A DNA stretch of 64,000 nt, from the NCBI GenBank assembly GCA_016618085.1, contig JABLTG010000120.1, positions 1 through 64,000 on the forward strand, written 5' to 3'. A model generated the notes under the pieces. That model was not told the DNA's origin and ran no database searches. It saw nothing but the letters and a program-made list of their open reading frames with translations. The position numbers and the translations under genes were made by a program. This document shows, piece by piece, positions 45,016 through 57,850 of the stretch (position 1 is the first letter of the stretch; every line of letters begins with the position of its first letter). Origin of the DNA: Neovahlkampfia damariscottae (Eukaryota > Heterolobosea > Selenaionea > Neovahlkampfiida > Neovahlkampfiidae).

Positions 45016-46167
45016 ATGACTGAGTATGAAGAAAACATGCATGATATACATGAATCTGAAGGAAATAAACCATTGCACATGATAAAACGAAAAATACAAC
45101 AACTTTGGTTTCCAGTTTTTTCTGCTTTGGTTGTATTTGGAATTTGTTCCATAATTATAGTTATAACACTTCTAACTTACAGACCTTTAACACCTCAAGC
45201 ACAATATAATATTGCCATTCTTGGAGCATGGGTAAGTTTTAAAAAAAAAAAAAAAAATTAACTGAGCATTTCTACAGGGAACAGGAAATTCAAAACAACA
45301 AACAGTTGCTAAATTATTAAATTCAACAGATCCACTTGATTTTATTATTTCTACAGGAGACAATTTCTTTCCAAATGGCATCAAAAACACAACAGATAGT
45401 TTAATTTCCACTTTATGGAATCAAGTATACAATGGAGCACCACCATTAAGTTTAGTACCTTGGTATCTTGTATTAGGACCTATAGATTGGAGAATAAACC
45501 CATCTGCTCAAACAAAAATTCCACTTGAAAATTGGAATATGCCTGGTTATTTTTTCACACAAGACAGAATTTTTATTGGTGGCGAAAGAGCACAATTTAT
45601 TTTTATAGATACAACAAGATTTAGTGATCAAGATAGAATTGATTATCCTGATACTGTTGGAAAACAATCAAAAGAAGATATAATAAACGCATTAGAAGCA
45701 CTTCTTTCAAGATATCAGACACAATATCGTTGGAGATTTGTTGTTGGCCATCATAACATGTATGGAAGTGGTCCAAGTGGAGATTGGGTAATATAAAAAA
45801 AAAAAATAATTTTTTTTTTTAGGGTCACAAAAACATGACACAAATCGAAGATTTGTTCAAAAAATACGATGTTGATGGTTATTTCTCTGGACAAGATGGT
45901 GTTTTACAAGTACTTGAAGACAGATTTCCAGCGAATAATAGAAGTTTAAGTTATTTCGTTTCTGGAGCAGGAGGTGATTTTTTTAATGGAAATCTTACAG
46001 CAAATCCAAAGAATATTTTTGTTAAAGAACCAAAACAAGAAGGTTTCTTATTACAAACATTAACAGTAAACGAATTGAAAACAAAAGTCATTGGAAGAGA
46101 TGGAAGTGTTGCTTTTGAATACAATTGTGTCAAAACAAGTAATATTGGTGTTTCACAATGTGGTTAA
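45016..46167 (+). CDS. Membrane-anchored purple acid phosphatase (TRAP/ACP5)-like protein, probably inactive
   Basis: Three exons (45016-45231, 45278-45787, 45823-46167) give 356 residues from ATG 45016. One transmembrane helix (VFSALVVFGICSIIIVITLL) makes it type II. The rest aligns with TRAP: IISTGDNFFPNGI, LVPWYLVLG, FVVGHHNMYGSGP, DGYFSGQDGVLQ, FVSGAGGDF. Most metal ligands of the family are replaced: GDWG is GAWG, GNHD is GPID, GHDHN is GQDGV, and the Tyr ligand is Phe. Only the GDN Asp and the GHH His remain. Likely a pseudoenzyme on the cell surface or in an endosome. Confidence 0.9.
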
Positions 46168-46178
46168 CAAAATAAATT

Positions 46179-49100
46179 TTATTCAGTTTTTTGACTTCTT
46201 CCTTTCGCAATTGGCATTTTACGTGTTGATTCTTCAATTTCATCTTTGTAAATATGTGGTGCTATTTCAATCAACCATTTTGGATCAATTTCAATTACTT
46301 GTCTCATAAATTCTTTACTTGTAAATGCTAATTGATAGTAAATAACCCACTTTGGTAGTAATTCAAATAATGCTGAATTTGGATGCATATTAACAGTTTG
46401 TGGTTTATGATAAGTTTTGTATTGTCCACTTTTTTGTAAAATTGCAGTGTTGTAAAAAAAACCAGCTGTTATTGCTTTTCTGATTTTGACATCATCCATT
46501 GGTGAGGATTGTAATTGAACTTCAACTCTTTCCATTAAACCAATCAATTGATCTCTAATATCTTTTGCTCTTTTCATTGATTTTGGTTGAATGAAATTCT
46601 GATTACACCAATTAGTACTATAATCCATTGATGACCATTCATTGTAAATATGCATTAATGTTAAATGATCACCACCTGGTTGAAATAAATTTTTTCTTGC
46701 ATTGTCTGCATGGACAGCTTTATCTTTTGGACGAAAAAAAATAGCATTATTGACTGATAACATTGCACAAATAGTTGCAATTTCTTCTGAGCATTCATAT
46801 TTTTCGGATGCCAATAACATTTTTGATAACATTGGATCAATTGGAAGTTCAGCCATTCTTCTCCCTAATTTTGTTAATTCACCTTTATCATTCAAAGCAC
46901 CCAAAGCATATAAATGTTCAAGAGCTGCAATTAAAGTTTCAACTGGTGGAGGATCCATGAAATCAAAATTTATCAAATCATTAATACCTAAACTTTTTAG
47001 CATTAGAACGACATTGGCTAAATTTGTTCTTTGAATTTCTGGAACAAAATTTTCTTCCAATTCATTTTGATATGACCAAGATGTATATAATCTAAAACAT
47101 TTTCCAGCTTGAGTTCTTCCACTACGACCTGATCTTTGATTCGCTGCTGCTTTTGAAATTGGAACAACAACTAAACTTTCCATTCCAGTTCTTGGATTGT
47201 AAGATGTTTGTTTACAATATCCACAATCTATGACATAAATGATGTCAGGAATAGTTAGAGATGTCTCTGCGATGTTTGTGGCCAATACAACTTTTCTTGC
47301 TCCTTTTGGTGTTTTTTCAAATATCTTAACTTGCATATCAGATGGTAATGTTGAGTAAATTGGACAAATTCTCAATTCCTTCATTTTACTTCCAGCTCCT
47401 TTTGTTTTTTCAATAAGCATTTCTTCAGCTGTTTCAATTTCTTCTTGACCTGTCAAAAAAACTAAAATGTCACCATCTGGTTGTGTCATGTGTGTGTGAA
47501 GCACTGTAACAACTGCAGCTTCAAGATAATTTGATTCTGGAGCTTTTGTATACAAAATATCAACTGGAAACTTTCTACCAGGAACATAATAAGTTGGTGC
47601 TTGATCAAAATAATCAGACATTTTCTTTGCTTCTAAAGTGGCACTTGCAATGATAATTTTAATATCTGGACGAAATCTAGCTACATCTTTGACTAAACCA
47701 AATAATATATCAGTATGTAACGATCTTTCATGTGCTTCATCAATTATAATGACACTATAACTTGCCATATCAGGTTCACCTAAAAATTCACGAAGCATCA
47801 TACCATCAGTCATAAATTTAATTACAGTTTTATCAGTTGTACAATCTTCAAATCTAATTGAATAACCAACTTCATTCCCTAATTTGACGCTTGCTTCTTT
47901 TGCAACTCTAGCAGCAACAGACATAGCAGCTACACGTCTAGGTTGTGTACAACCAATTTTCTTTCCATTTTTACAATAACCTGCATCTCTTAGGTATTGT
48001 ACGACCTGAGTACTCTTACCAGAACCTGTTTCACCAACAAGTATCAAAATTTGATATTCATGAATCGCTTGCAATAAAGTTTCTTTGTGTTCATAAATTG
48101 GCAACGTTTTACGGATTTCACTCAGAGACATTTCTGTTGATTGTTCTTTTTTCATTTGTAATGATGAATCAGGTATTTTATCACCTTTCATCGTTTCAGT
48201 TGCAACAAATTCAATTTCTGGGTCTAACACAAACTCATAATGCTTACCGTCTCTTTGAGCATTTTGGTTTTCAAAATAATTTAATTTTGAAGATTGAAGT
48301 TGAGTTTTTTCCCATTGTTGATTTTCAGAAACTCTTTCTTTTTCAACAAATTTTTTTTTCAAAACTGAAAATCGATCCTTTTGATTGGCTTTATTTAACT
48401 CTTCATCATAATATGATTGTGGCATTTCATACTTTTCTTTTGGTTCATTTTGTTCACTTTTAATTTTTTTTCGGACTGCCAATGCTTCTTCTTGTATCCT
48501 TAATCTTTGTTTTTGTTTTTCAGATAAATGTTTCATTTCTCTTAGTTCTTGAACTTCTTGTTCCAAGACTTCCATTTGAAATTGTTCTCTATCACCTAAA
48601 TATTTAAATCTTGAATCTAATCTCTTCTTTTCTAATGCTTCTTCTTTTGAATCTTTTGATCTCAAAATTTGTTGACGACTTTCTATTTCAGGATCTAATT
48701 TTTTTTTATTTTTTCCTTCGTTTTTATATTTATCCAACATTCTATTAGCGAATTCTTCCTTTTCTTTTTGGTCTAAAATTCTCTCTTGTTCTTTTAATTC
48801 TTCTTCAGTTAACACTTTCTGTTTTTTGCTTGTATTTTCATTTTGTTCAATTTCTTCAGTCTCTTCTGATTCTTCTTCTTTTTGTCTTAATTTTCTTTTT
48901 TTTTTCTTTTTTTTCTTTTCTTCTGAGTCTTCTTCTTCCATTGATATCAATTCAAAAGATTCATTTTTTCTTAATAAATCAACAGTTTCTCTTTCTCTAT
49001 CGTTTTTTATTTTTTTTGTTGTTTTTCTTGGTATCCTTGATAAAAGGTCCTCAGCAAAATTTCTAGTTTTTGAGTTATTTGGGATTGAAACAGTTTCTAA

Positions 49101-49244
49101 TTTTGTTATGAAAGTAGAAACGTCTTCTTCTGCAGACACATGATTTTTTGCAAGTGATATAATGTATTGTTCAATATTACTCTCTGAGTAACCTAGAATA
49201 TCATATAATTGATCAGCTACCCAACCAGTTAGTTTTGAACTCAT
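46179..49244 (-). CDS. DHX16: DEAH-box spliceosomal RNA helicase, DHX16/Prp2-like
   Basis: Intronless, 1021 residues from ATG 49244 (CCAATCA 19 nt upstream). The N-terminus [18 protein letters not shown] matches the DHX16/Prp2 start, followed by a long Lys/Glu coiled-coil region. The helicase core has [10 protein letters not shown] (Walker A), [42 protein letters not shown] and [12 protein letters not shown], then the HA2/OB domains. Prp2 activates the spliceosome before the first step, fitting an intron-rich genome. Absence of introns in this 3-kb gene stands out against its neighbours. Confidence 0.95.
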   Translation of the reverse strand: MSSKLTGWVADQLYDILGYSESNIEQYIISLAKNHVSAEEDVSTFITKLETVSIPNNSKTRNFAEDLLSRIPRKTTKKIKNDRERETVDLLRKNESFELISMEEEDSEEKKKKKKKRKLRQKEEESEETEEIEQNENTSKKQKVLTEEELKEQERILDQKEKEEFANRMLDKYKNEGKNKKKLDPEIESRQQILRSKDSKEEALEKKRLDSRFKYLGDREQFQMEVLEQEVQELREMKHLSEKQKQRLRIQEEALAVRKKIKSEQNEPKEKYEMPQSYYDEELNKANQKDRFSVLKKKFVEKERVSENQQWEKTQLQSSKLNYFENQNAQRDGKHYEFVLDPEIEFVATETMKGDKIPDSSLQMKKEQSTEMSLSEIRKTLPIYEHKETLLQAIHEYQILILVGETGSGKSTQVVQYLRDAGYCKNGKKIGCTQPRRVAAMSVAARVAKEASVKLGNEVGYSIRFEDCTTDKTVIKFMTDGMMLREFLGEPDMASYSVIIIDEAHERSLHTDILFGLVKDVARFRPDIKIIIASATLEAKKMSDYFDQAPTYYVPGRKFPVDILYTKAPESNYLEAAVVTVLHTHMTQPDGDILVFLTGQEEIETAEEMLIEKTKGAGSKMKELRICPIYSTLPSDMQVKIFEKTPKGARKVVLATNIAETSLTIPDIIYVIDCGYCKQTSYNPRTGMESLVVVPISKAAANQRSGRSGRTQAGKCFRLYTSWSYQNELEENFVPEIQRTNLANVVLMLKSLGINDLINFDFMDPPPVETLIAALEHLYALGALNDKGELTKLGRRMAELPIDPMLSKMLLASEKYECSEEIATICAMLSVNNAIFFRPKDKAVHADNARKNLFQPGGDHLTLMHIYNEWSSMDYSTNWCNQNFIQPKSMKRAKDIRDQLIGLMERVEVQLQSSPMDDVKIRKAITAGFFYNTAILQKSGQYKTYHKPQTVNMHPNSALFELLPKWVIYYQLAFTSKEFMRQVIEIDPKWLIEIAPHIYKDEIEESTRKMPIAKGRSQKTE

Positions 49245-49887
49245 TGAAAAAAATGATAATCTGATTGGTTGTTGTTTGTTCGTAAACTTTGATTGATTCA
49301 GTTTAAACTGTGAGTGAATAAAAAGTACAATATCTAGGCAATAGTTCAAGATGGAAAAAATCACAAAAACAATTAATACAACATAAAACTGATAAAAGGT
49401 TTGTTTGTGAAAATCTTTATATTTTATTAATTTTAAAGGCAATTTGTTCAGAGTAGAGTTCAAAACAGATAACTGTTTTGAGTTCACTAATAGCAATGTA
49501 GAATATAAAAGAAATGTGAACCAGAAGTAATGAAACGCGACTTAAAAAAACTCCAGTTGACTGGCTTCATCAACCACAAAACAGAAGGTCAAAATTCATC
49601 TCCGTTTTCGTATTTACTCAACAAGGACAAGAGAGCCATAGAAAACTCCGAAAAATTTGAAAAATTAAGAAATTTGTTGAGGTTTTGTCCTCAAAGTAGA
49701 TCCCGATAAATTTCTGACAACTCCAACGGAAAGAGGCATAAAAATATACTGAAAACCAAACTTCAAAAGTTCAAAATTAAACTATTTTTAATTTAAAATT
49801 GAACAATCAATTTGAATTTTCCCGTAAACTATAAATACCAACCAATCGGATTTTTTTCCTCCAACCAAAAAATTTTGAAGACATTAA
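49245..49887. other. Shared upstream region of DHX16 and the ABC transporter
   Basis: Contains ATTGG at 49264-49268 for the helicase and CCAATCGG at 49842 for the transporter (41 nt before its ATG). One short forward frame (49530-49709, listed separately) lies between. Otherwise A/T-rich with no clear feature. Confidence 0.4.
49530..49709 (+). CDS. Possible small basic protein
   Basis: ATG-initiated 59-codon frame: [36 protein letters not shown], and a C-terminal RFCPQSRSR before TAA. Composition and codon use look coding, and it stands apart from the A/T-rich flanks. It could be a small gene or a first exon. No family recognised. Confidence 0.35.
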   Translation: MKRDLKKLQLTGFINHKTEGQNSSPFSYLLNKDKRAIENSEKFEKLRNLLRFCPQSRSR

Positions 49888-51957
49888 ATGGCCAAATCAA
49901 AAACAAAAGAAGACGGTAAAGAAAAGGAAGTTCCTGATCCAAATGAACCAAAAGTACCGTTCTATGATCCAACTTTCTTTTACATCATTGGTTTGGAATG
50001 GGTGACCTTTACATTAGGTTTCATCTTTTTTTGTTTAAATGGATCGTAAGTTAACTATTCGTATGACTAAAAAAACTCCTTAGAATGCCAGTAAAATTTA
50101 AAAAAACTTATTTCTTTTAGATTTTGTTTTACTTATTCTTGGGTGATTTAATCACAGGTTTTGCTGATCCAACTGTAGATATTGTTCAAGTGACATCAAA
50201 ATGTAAAAAAAAAAAAAAAAGAAATTAATAATTAATAGATGCTGGTTTTATGGCTATTATTGCTGCAATAAGTGCTGTTGTCTCTTTTGGTTCACAATTT
50301 TTTTCGTAAGAATTTTTTAACACAAAATTTATTTCTTTATTAGTTCTTTAGCTTATGAAAGAATAGGAAGTAAATTAAGAGACGCTTATTTCACCTCATT
50401 GATGACCCAAGAAATTGGTTATTTTGACAGAAAAAAATCTGGAAAATTATTAACTCAATTATCAGAGGATATTTTATTGATTCAAGAGATTTTTGGAACA
50501 AAAGTACCAACATCAGGTCAATTTCTTTGTCAAGGAGTATTTGGTATCATTATGGCTTTTGCTTCATCTTGGAGAATGTCTTTATTAATGTTAGCAACTG
50601 CTCCAATTATGGGTGGTTCAATTATAATCTCAGCAGGTTTACAACAATGGTTTCAAAAGAAAATGTTGGACACAAGTGGAATTGCTGTTCAAAATGCAAC
50701 TGTAAAAAAAAAAAAAACATTTACATTTCTTATTAGGAAGTTATTGGTAGCATTAGAACAGTACGTTCAATGGCAGGTGAAGAAAAAGAACTCAACAAAT
50801 TTACAAGAAATTTAACCTCAATGAATTTAATTGGATACTTACAATCTGTAACACAAGGAATTTCACAAGGAACTGTTCAATTAGCTATTTGGTGCAGTGT
50901 AGCAGCTGCATTTTGGTATGGTGGTTATCTTGTTTCAATTTCAGTTATTCAAGTTGGAGATATGATGAAAGTGTTTGGAATGATGTTAATGAGTGTACTT
51001 GGATTCTCAATGTTTCTTGGTGTATTTCAAGATTTAGGAAAAGCAAAAGAAGCAATTCGTAAAATTGTGACAGTTGTTAAAAGAAAACCAATGATTAAAT
51101 TCGCAGGAGGTACTTATCCAAATGAAGATTTAAAAGGTAATATTGAATTCAAAAATGTGAATTTTGCATACCCAACAAGACCTGATACAAAAGTCATGAA
51201 AGATTTTAATTTGAATATTTCACCAGGAGAACAAGTTGCTTTAGTTGGACCATCTGGTTCAGGTAAGAGTACTACTGTTGCATTGTTGGAGAAATTTTAT
51301 GAACCTGATTCTGGTGAAATTATCATTGATGGATATAAATTATCAAAACTTGCACCTGAATATTTACATAAACAAGTAGGTATTGTAACACAAGAACCTG
51401 TTCTTTTTGCAATGTCAATTAGAGATAATATTTTATACTCAGTTGATAAGAAAAATGTAACAGAAGATGATATCATTCAAGCAGCAATTAAAGCAAATGC
51501 ACATGATTTTATTATGGAATTACCAAAGAAATACGATACAATGATTGGTGAAAGAGGTGTTTCTGTATCTGGTGGTCAAAAACAACGTATTGCGATTGCA
51601 AGAGCTGTTTTACAAAACCCAAATATTCTTCTTTTAGATGAAGCCACATCAGCACTTGATTCAGAAGCTGAACATGTGGTACAAGATGCTTTAAATAAAT
51701 TAATGGAAGGAAGAACAACTATTATCATTGCTCATCGTTTGACAACTATTCAAGATGTTGATAAAATTGTTGTTATAGAATATGGTGAAATTAAAGAAAT
51801 TGGATCTCATGAAGAATTATTGAAAATTAAAAATGGAGTTTATCATAAATTGGCAAGTCGTCAAATGATGTATAATAACAAAATTGAAGAACAAGATAAA
51901 GGATTGGTTGATGTCAAAGAACAAGAAATTTCTCCAGAAGTAGAAGTTTCAAATTAA
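49888..51957 (+). CDS. ABCB-type half ABC transporter
   Basis: Six exons (49888-50045, 50084-50090, 50121-50202, 50239-50305, 50344-50701, 50737-51957) give 630 residues from ATG 49888. Exon 2 is only 7 nt; without it the frame fails, with it the sequence reads LNGSMPILFYLFLGD. One membrane domain (~residues 25-330) precedes one nucleotide-binding domain: GPSGSGKST (Walker A), VTQEPVLFA (Q-loop), VSGGQKQRIAIARA (signature), ILLLDEATSALD (Walker B) and IIAHRLTT (H-loop). A half-transporter would dimerise. Substrate unknown. Confidence 0.9.
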
Positions 51958-52035
51958 TCCGAAACAATAAATTTTTACCGATTCAAGTTTGTTTTTTTAT
52001 CCAATCATTTGCACTTTTCTGTTCGGAATAACTTG

Positions 52036-53869
52036 ATGTTTGTTAAAATTATAGTCGCTTTGATAGTGATACTACTGGCAGTTTTAGCACGTGTATATAT
52101 TACAGATGTCTTGATTTTTGACTATAGATTTCATTATTTTTACTTTTTGTTTTTTGAAGCTCCTTTAAAACTTTTACCATCTTATGATTTTATTGTTGTT
52201 GGAGGTGGAACTGCTGGTGCTTTATTAGCATCTAGGTTATCTGAAAATCCAAAGCACAATGTTTTATTGTTAGAAGCAGGTCCAATGGATCATTCGCTTG
52301 TGTTAAAACCTTCTTTGTTGGTACCTGGAGCATGCATTCATGGTGCTGGTGTAAACTCTATTGTAGATTGGCATTACAAAACAAAGGACAATGACCTTTC
52401 AATGAAAAGTTTGCACAGATTATATCCAAGAGGAAAAGTACTTGGAGGTTCAGCTACTATTAACTGGCTTCAGTAATGAATATTTTGACATTATTTATCA
52501 AAAATTTAGGTATGTAAGAGGACATCAAAAGGATTACAACAATTGGAAAAATCAGGGAAATGATGGTTGGAGTTACGAAGAGGTGTTAAAATATTTCAAA
52601 AAAAGTGAACACTTTCAAAATGAGACAATGAATGAAAAGTACCATTCCAAGGAAGGATTAATTGGAGTTAGATATCCTGCACATATTGGTGAAACTGTTC
52701 ATAGATTTGTCAAAGCAGGTGAAGAATTAGGTTATCCAAAAAATTATGATTATAATGGAGAAAGACAAGAAGGATTTTCAATCTCTCAACAAACAATTTC
52801 CGAAGAAGGATATAGATCAACATCAACTCAATATATTAAACAATTTATGAACACACGACCAAATTTACATGTTTCAACAATGAGTCATGTAACAAAAATA
52901 CTTTTGACAAAAGAAAATGTTGCACATGGTGTTGAAATTAAACGTGGTGATGAAATAATCAGTATTAAAGCTGAAAAAGAAGTAATTATTAGTGCAGGAG
53001 CAGTTGCTTCACCTCAACTTTTAATGTTATCAGGAATTGGTCCAAAAGAACATTTGAAGGAGATGGAGATAGAAACAAAAGTGGATTCACCAAATGTTGG
53101 TCAAAACCTTCAAGATCATCCAATTTTAAGTATGGAATATAACTCAACTTATTATGGATTACGTCAAGATGACTTAGAATCAACTCATTATATTTTGAAA
53201 TATTTAATGTTCAAAAATAATTACCTTGGAGGGTCACCAGTTCTTGGGACTGCATTTTTAAATTCATCTATTAATGAATTTCCATTTCCTGATTTGCAAA
53301 TTCATTTCTTACCATCAGCAACTCCATGCCGATCATTTAAATCACTTTTTGGTTGGAAAGATGGGCATTGTCAAGTTGAATCAGCAGATGCACTTGGATT
53401 TATTATTGTATTACTTCATGAAAAATCAGTGGGATCTGTAAAATTAAACTCAAAAAATCCAATGGATCACCCAATCATCGATTTGAATTTCTTTTCTCAT
53501 CCAGAAGACAAAAAAAAAATGCTTGAAGGAATTAGAATTGTTCAAAAGTTAGCATCATCTAAACAGTTTGATGAATTTAGAGTCGAAATCAAGAAAAATC
53601 CAATGAACCCAGAAAAATTTGATTCAGATGAATACTGGAAATGGAATATTGAAAACTATGGAGGTCATTTATTTCATGCAGCAGGAACATGTAAAATGGG
53701 AAAAAGTATTAATAATTCTGTTGTTGATTCAAGACTTAGAGTTCATGGTGTCAAAAATTTAAGAGTTGTTGATGCAAGTATAATGCCAACAATAACATCT
53801 GGCAATACAATGGCTCCAGTTTACATGATTGCTGAAAAAGCTGCAGATATGCTAAAAGAAGATAATTAA
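52036..53869 (+). CDS. Membrane-anchored GMC oxidoreductase (choline dehydrogenase-like)
   Basis: Two exons (52036-52472, 52510-53869; intron 37 nt) give 598 residues. ATG 52036 is chosen because it starts an N-terminal anchor (IIVALIVILLAVLARVYI) and lies 30 nt after CCAATCA. FAD-binding VVGGGTAGALLASRL with LLLEAGP, the GMC1 motif GKVLGGSATIN, GMC2 GAVASPQLLMLSGIG, and the C-terminal HAAGTCKMG followed by VHGVKNLRVVDASIMP with the catalytic His and the late SGNTMAPVYMIAE. It oxidises an alcohol such as choline or a sterol/fatty alcohol. Its TAA overlaps the stop of the next gene. Confidence 0.95.
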
Positions 53870-56800
53870 AGGAAATTTAATTTCATTGTTTTTTCAAAAT
53901 CAATACCAATAGTCAGTAAATCTTCATCTTCTAAACCATTTGTAATGTTCAAAAAAATTTCTTCATTATTTGATCCAAAATCATTCTTATAGTTGGAAAT
54001 TAGTTTTGGAATCAAAACTTCAATGACTTCATTCTTGTCATCAATTCCACCTCCTTGAGTTTGAATATTATTCACATAAAATAATTTAGCAGATGCTTGT
54101 AAATCATATTCAAAATTTCCATGATTCACAATTGACAAATAAGGAGCAGTAGATTGTGATAATACAAAATGAACTCGACCATCAGATTTTTGTAATTTGA
54201 AGTTAATTCTTGGATCATTATTTTCAAAAGGTTTCTTAATTCCTCCATGTGGTCTTTTATTTGATCTTAGAATTCCATGTTTAATGTCATGCAATGAAAA
54301 CAAAAAAATACCAATTCGATAACAAGTTGTTCTGTAAAATGACAATCTGACTTTTTGATGAATATTCCCATGATATATTTCTAAAACACCATGAATGAAT
54401 AAACAATTGAAAATGTTGACAAAAAATTGACCTCTTTCTGATTGTTTCAAAATTGAAAGATCAACTTCTTGTAACTCAGCACATAATTTTAAAAATTTCA
54501 AATATTCAGGTGAACCAGAGAATTGTTTATAATCATATTCAGTGGTAAAATAATTTTTACCTGAAATTGGTCCAAATTTGTTCAAAACATTTTTGATTTC
54601 TTCCATCATTTCCATTGACAAATCACAAGGATGCTTATTTGTCACATTTTTTCTTGACATTGAAATATCAAGATTTAATACTTTTAAAGGATCATCTGAA
54701 GTGAATCTATATAAATTTGGTCCATCATAAAATTGTGATTCAAAAACAACATTGGTTAAAATTTGACCAGACACAAGAACATTGAAAAAGAAAGTTGCAT
54801 TTTTTCTAGTTTGAAATATCTTTTTTGATAATATCCAATCAATAGCATCAAATCCAAGGAAACATTTTTCCAAGACATCACCTTTTAAAACTTCTAACAT
54901 ATTTGATGAATCCTTACGTAAAATATGACGAACTCTATTAGAAATTGATACTTCTTTTTTCATTTTTACAAGAATTTCATCAAGATTTTCAAGTAGTTCT
55001 TTGTCATTTTTTATTTCAGAAAAACAATTTCTCAACATTTGAAATGTTGAACCTTCAATGTCATTTTGTGATTCTTTGAAATCAAATGATGTCATAGATT
55101 CATCAATAAGATTTTTAATTTCATCTACTTTGAAAATGGAAGGTTTGAAATATTTTTCGTATAATTCCATATTTTCATTGACATCTTTGATTGGTTCATC
55201 AATAAATTTTTGATATGTAAGAAATTCTTCTTTCTTTGATAGGAATCTTTTTGTATCAGTTTTTTGATTTACATAATCTTCATATAGGTTTATATTTTCA
55301 TTTGATTTGTCGAAATTAATACCATAAATTTCATTGGTCAAATCTTTTCCTTTTGTGGCCATGTACTCTTTCAAATTGTCATTCATTTCTTCTTCATCAA
55401 GTAAGAATGGTTTAAACATCAAGTTTTCACTTCTAAAATTAATAAATATCGAAAAAATTACTTCTTGCCAACGTTATTTTGAAATTGGTTTTTCCATGAA
55501 TCTTTTGACAGTATCTCATCAGTTAGGAATGAATCCAAGATGTATTGATTATAAGTCTCTTCAAAAAATGTTTGTCTTGGACTTTGTATTGATTTCAAAA
55601 TTTTATCAGTGACATGTGTGTTGTCTTGTGATTTGATGATATTCAATGGATTAACCTCAATTGACATTCTGGAAACAGGTCGATCCAAAGGGTTCATGAT
55701 AGATTTGAAATCATTATTTAACTCAGTCATTTCAGTTGTATGCAAATAATAATCTGAATCCAAATTCCAGAGTTTTTCTTTTTCTTTTGATGGAACATAA
55801 TTTCCTAACAACAAATTGATTGCATTTTGCTTATTTTCATCTTTAAAATTATTACTTCAAAAGTTAATTTAAATGAATTAATACCTGTAGTATCTTGTTA
55901 CATTAGTTATGACATCTTTTAAACCACCTCTATTGTGAATGCCTGCTGATACCATTTGACTTCCTCCATATTGCATTGCTAAAAAATTAAACAATTATTT
56001 TTCAAAGTTACAGATTCTATCACCTAATTCTTGATATAATTCATTTAAGGTAGCTGTGAATCTTTCAATATCAACATCATTTGGATCATTAATTAGATTC
56101 AAAGCGTGAAGCTAAATTAGGAAAAAATTAGAAAAAAATAGAGAAAACTTGTTTTGATAAAACATCATTTCCAATGTAAAATTGAGCTAAATTTGTACGA
56201 TCTAAGCAATCAATGCAATTTGTTCTCAGAATTCCTTTTTGTAAATTGTACTTGTTTTTTAATGTTGATGAAAAGAAATCTGTGGAATCTATTCTTTCAG
56301 AGAAATAATCCATATAATCTAAAAATGTTTGTCGACTATTAAAAATTAATTCTTTGTTTTGGAAAAACTTTTCTGAAAAATGTGCTTTGAAGTCCCATTG
56401 AATTAGATCAATTTTTTTTTCTTTTGGTAAATATTTATTCAAGAAATCAATACATTCTTGAAATTTAGACGATAATTTTGACTCTCTTGGCTTCTTTTCA
56501 TGTTGCTATTTTTGGAAAATATAAAAAAAAAATTAACAATTACTTTGATCAAATCCAGGCAGATTACTGGATATCCATAACGTGCAAATAATGTATTGAA
56601 ATGTAATTTTGAAGCATTGAAGACTGGGTCATATTTTCCAACTATAAAAATAATGTTAAAAAAATCTATTAAAAATCAACGTTCGATATCAGGTTTTGGT
56701 TCAATAGTGTTAATTTTTTGATACCAAAAAATTGGAATAGAACCTCTAATTTGTACATATGAACTGAAATTTCCATTTTTTTGTTGATTTAGCAAGTTAT

Positions 56801-57695
56801 CTGAATCAAAAACGATTTGTTCAATTTCAACGAAATTTGCAACATGACCATGGTCATTAATTCCTCTTTTTAGATATCTTGTACCTGCAAAATATCTTGA
56901 TCTTCTTCCTATCAACACAAGAGACACTTTTTTTCCATGTAAATTGATTGCTAATTGTTAATAAACTTTTTTTTACTTTTTTGAGAAATAGACCCATGTA
57001 CAATTGGAATCAAGTATTGACGTGGTATACTTGAGTTCATAGCACCATCTATTAAATAATCATTCCAAATGAATTGTTCATTGGAGTCTTTTTTTTTTAA
57101 ATCATCTTCCATCATGTTCATTTGTAAAGTTTGAGTTAAATCATAATTATAACTAAAATAAAAATTTTTGGTCAAATCAACACTTCTAAATATTTCTTTG
57201 TACTTCGCTTCATCACTTTTTGAGAAAGAAAAAGGAAATCCAAAACCAGTTTTTTCATAAATTGGTTTGAATGCAGTTTCTTCAATTTCGTAAATGGAAT
57301 TTGCTCCAATTTTTGCTACTTCCTTTCTTTTGGTGATTAACATCATATAGTAACATTCTGTAAATTTAATGAAACCAAGTAATCCATAGGCTATTGTTTT
57401 TTTTATATTCGAAGCTTTGACTGAATGTAATGAGTTCAAAATCTCACTCATTTGTCGACTATTATATACATTAGGATCTATAAAAACATCCAACTTGGTG
57501 GTTTTTAATATTTAGTTTTTCATTTACTTCATCAGGTTTTGAGCGATTAATTTTTATGATTGAATATGCTTTGCTGCTGTGGTCACTAGCAATTAAGTAA
57601 AACATTTGTGATGTTTCATAAAGAGTAAATTTTTGGAATTTCGAGTTATTTGGGTTTAATTGAAGTTTGAGTTTTTGTTGTTTATCCTCCTCCAT
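53866..57695 (-). CDS. SAC phosphoinositide phosphatase fused to DEP and DUF547 domains
   Basis: Nine exons (57528-57695, 56977-57493, 56681-56950, 56544-56641, 56149-56505, 56024-56111, 55885-55978, 55462-55854, 53866-55432) close to 1183 residues from ATG 57695. The SAC domain shows RSRYFAGTRYLKRGIND, VANFVEIEQIV and the catalytic RTNCIDCLDRTN, then MQYGGSQMVSAG. A helical linker leads to a DEP-like domain (CFLGFDAIDWILSKKI, FESQFYDGPNLYRF). The C-terminus is DUF547: FFVNIFNCLFIHGVLEIY, IGIFLFSLHDIKHGILRS, NDPRINF, GRVHFVLSQSTA. Predicted to dephosphorylate PI4P or PI(3,5)P2 at membranes; DEP may guide targeting. Confidence 0.9.
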
Positions 57696-57850
57696 GTTTT
57701 TGTTTTGGAAAAATTATCCAATCACATGATGATCCAAGTACAAAAAAGTATTCTTGTTTAAAACTGTATTTTTTTGTATTTGTAAAAAAAATTTTCGATT
57801 TTTGGTATTTAGAACATTTTTGCCCAACCGAAACAATTTTTATTGGACAA
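57696..57850. promoter_or_regulatory. Bidirectional promoter, SAC fusion and M28B genes
   Basis: CCAATCA at 57718 lies 22 nt from the SAC start and ATTGG at 57842-57846 lies 4 nt before the forward ATG at 57851. Confidence 0.5.

Noticed and set aside
48826-49143. Phe/Ser-rich forward frame
   Set aside because: Antisense shadow of the Lys/Glu-rich N-terminal region of DHX16.
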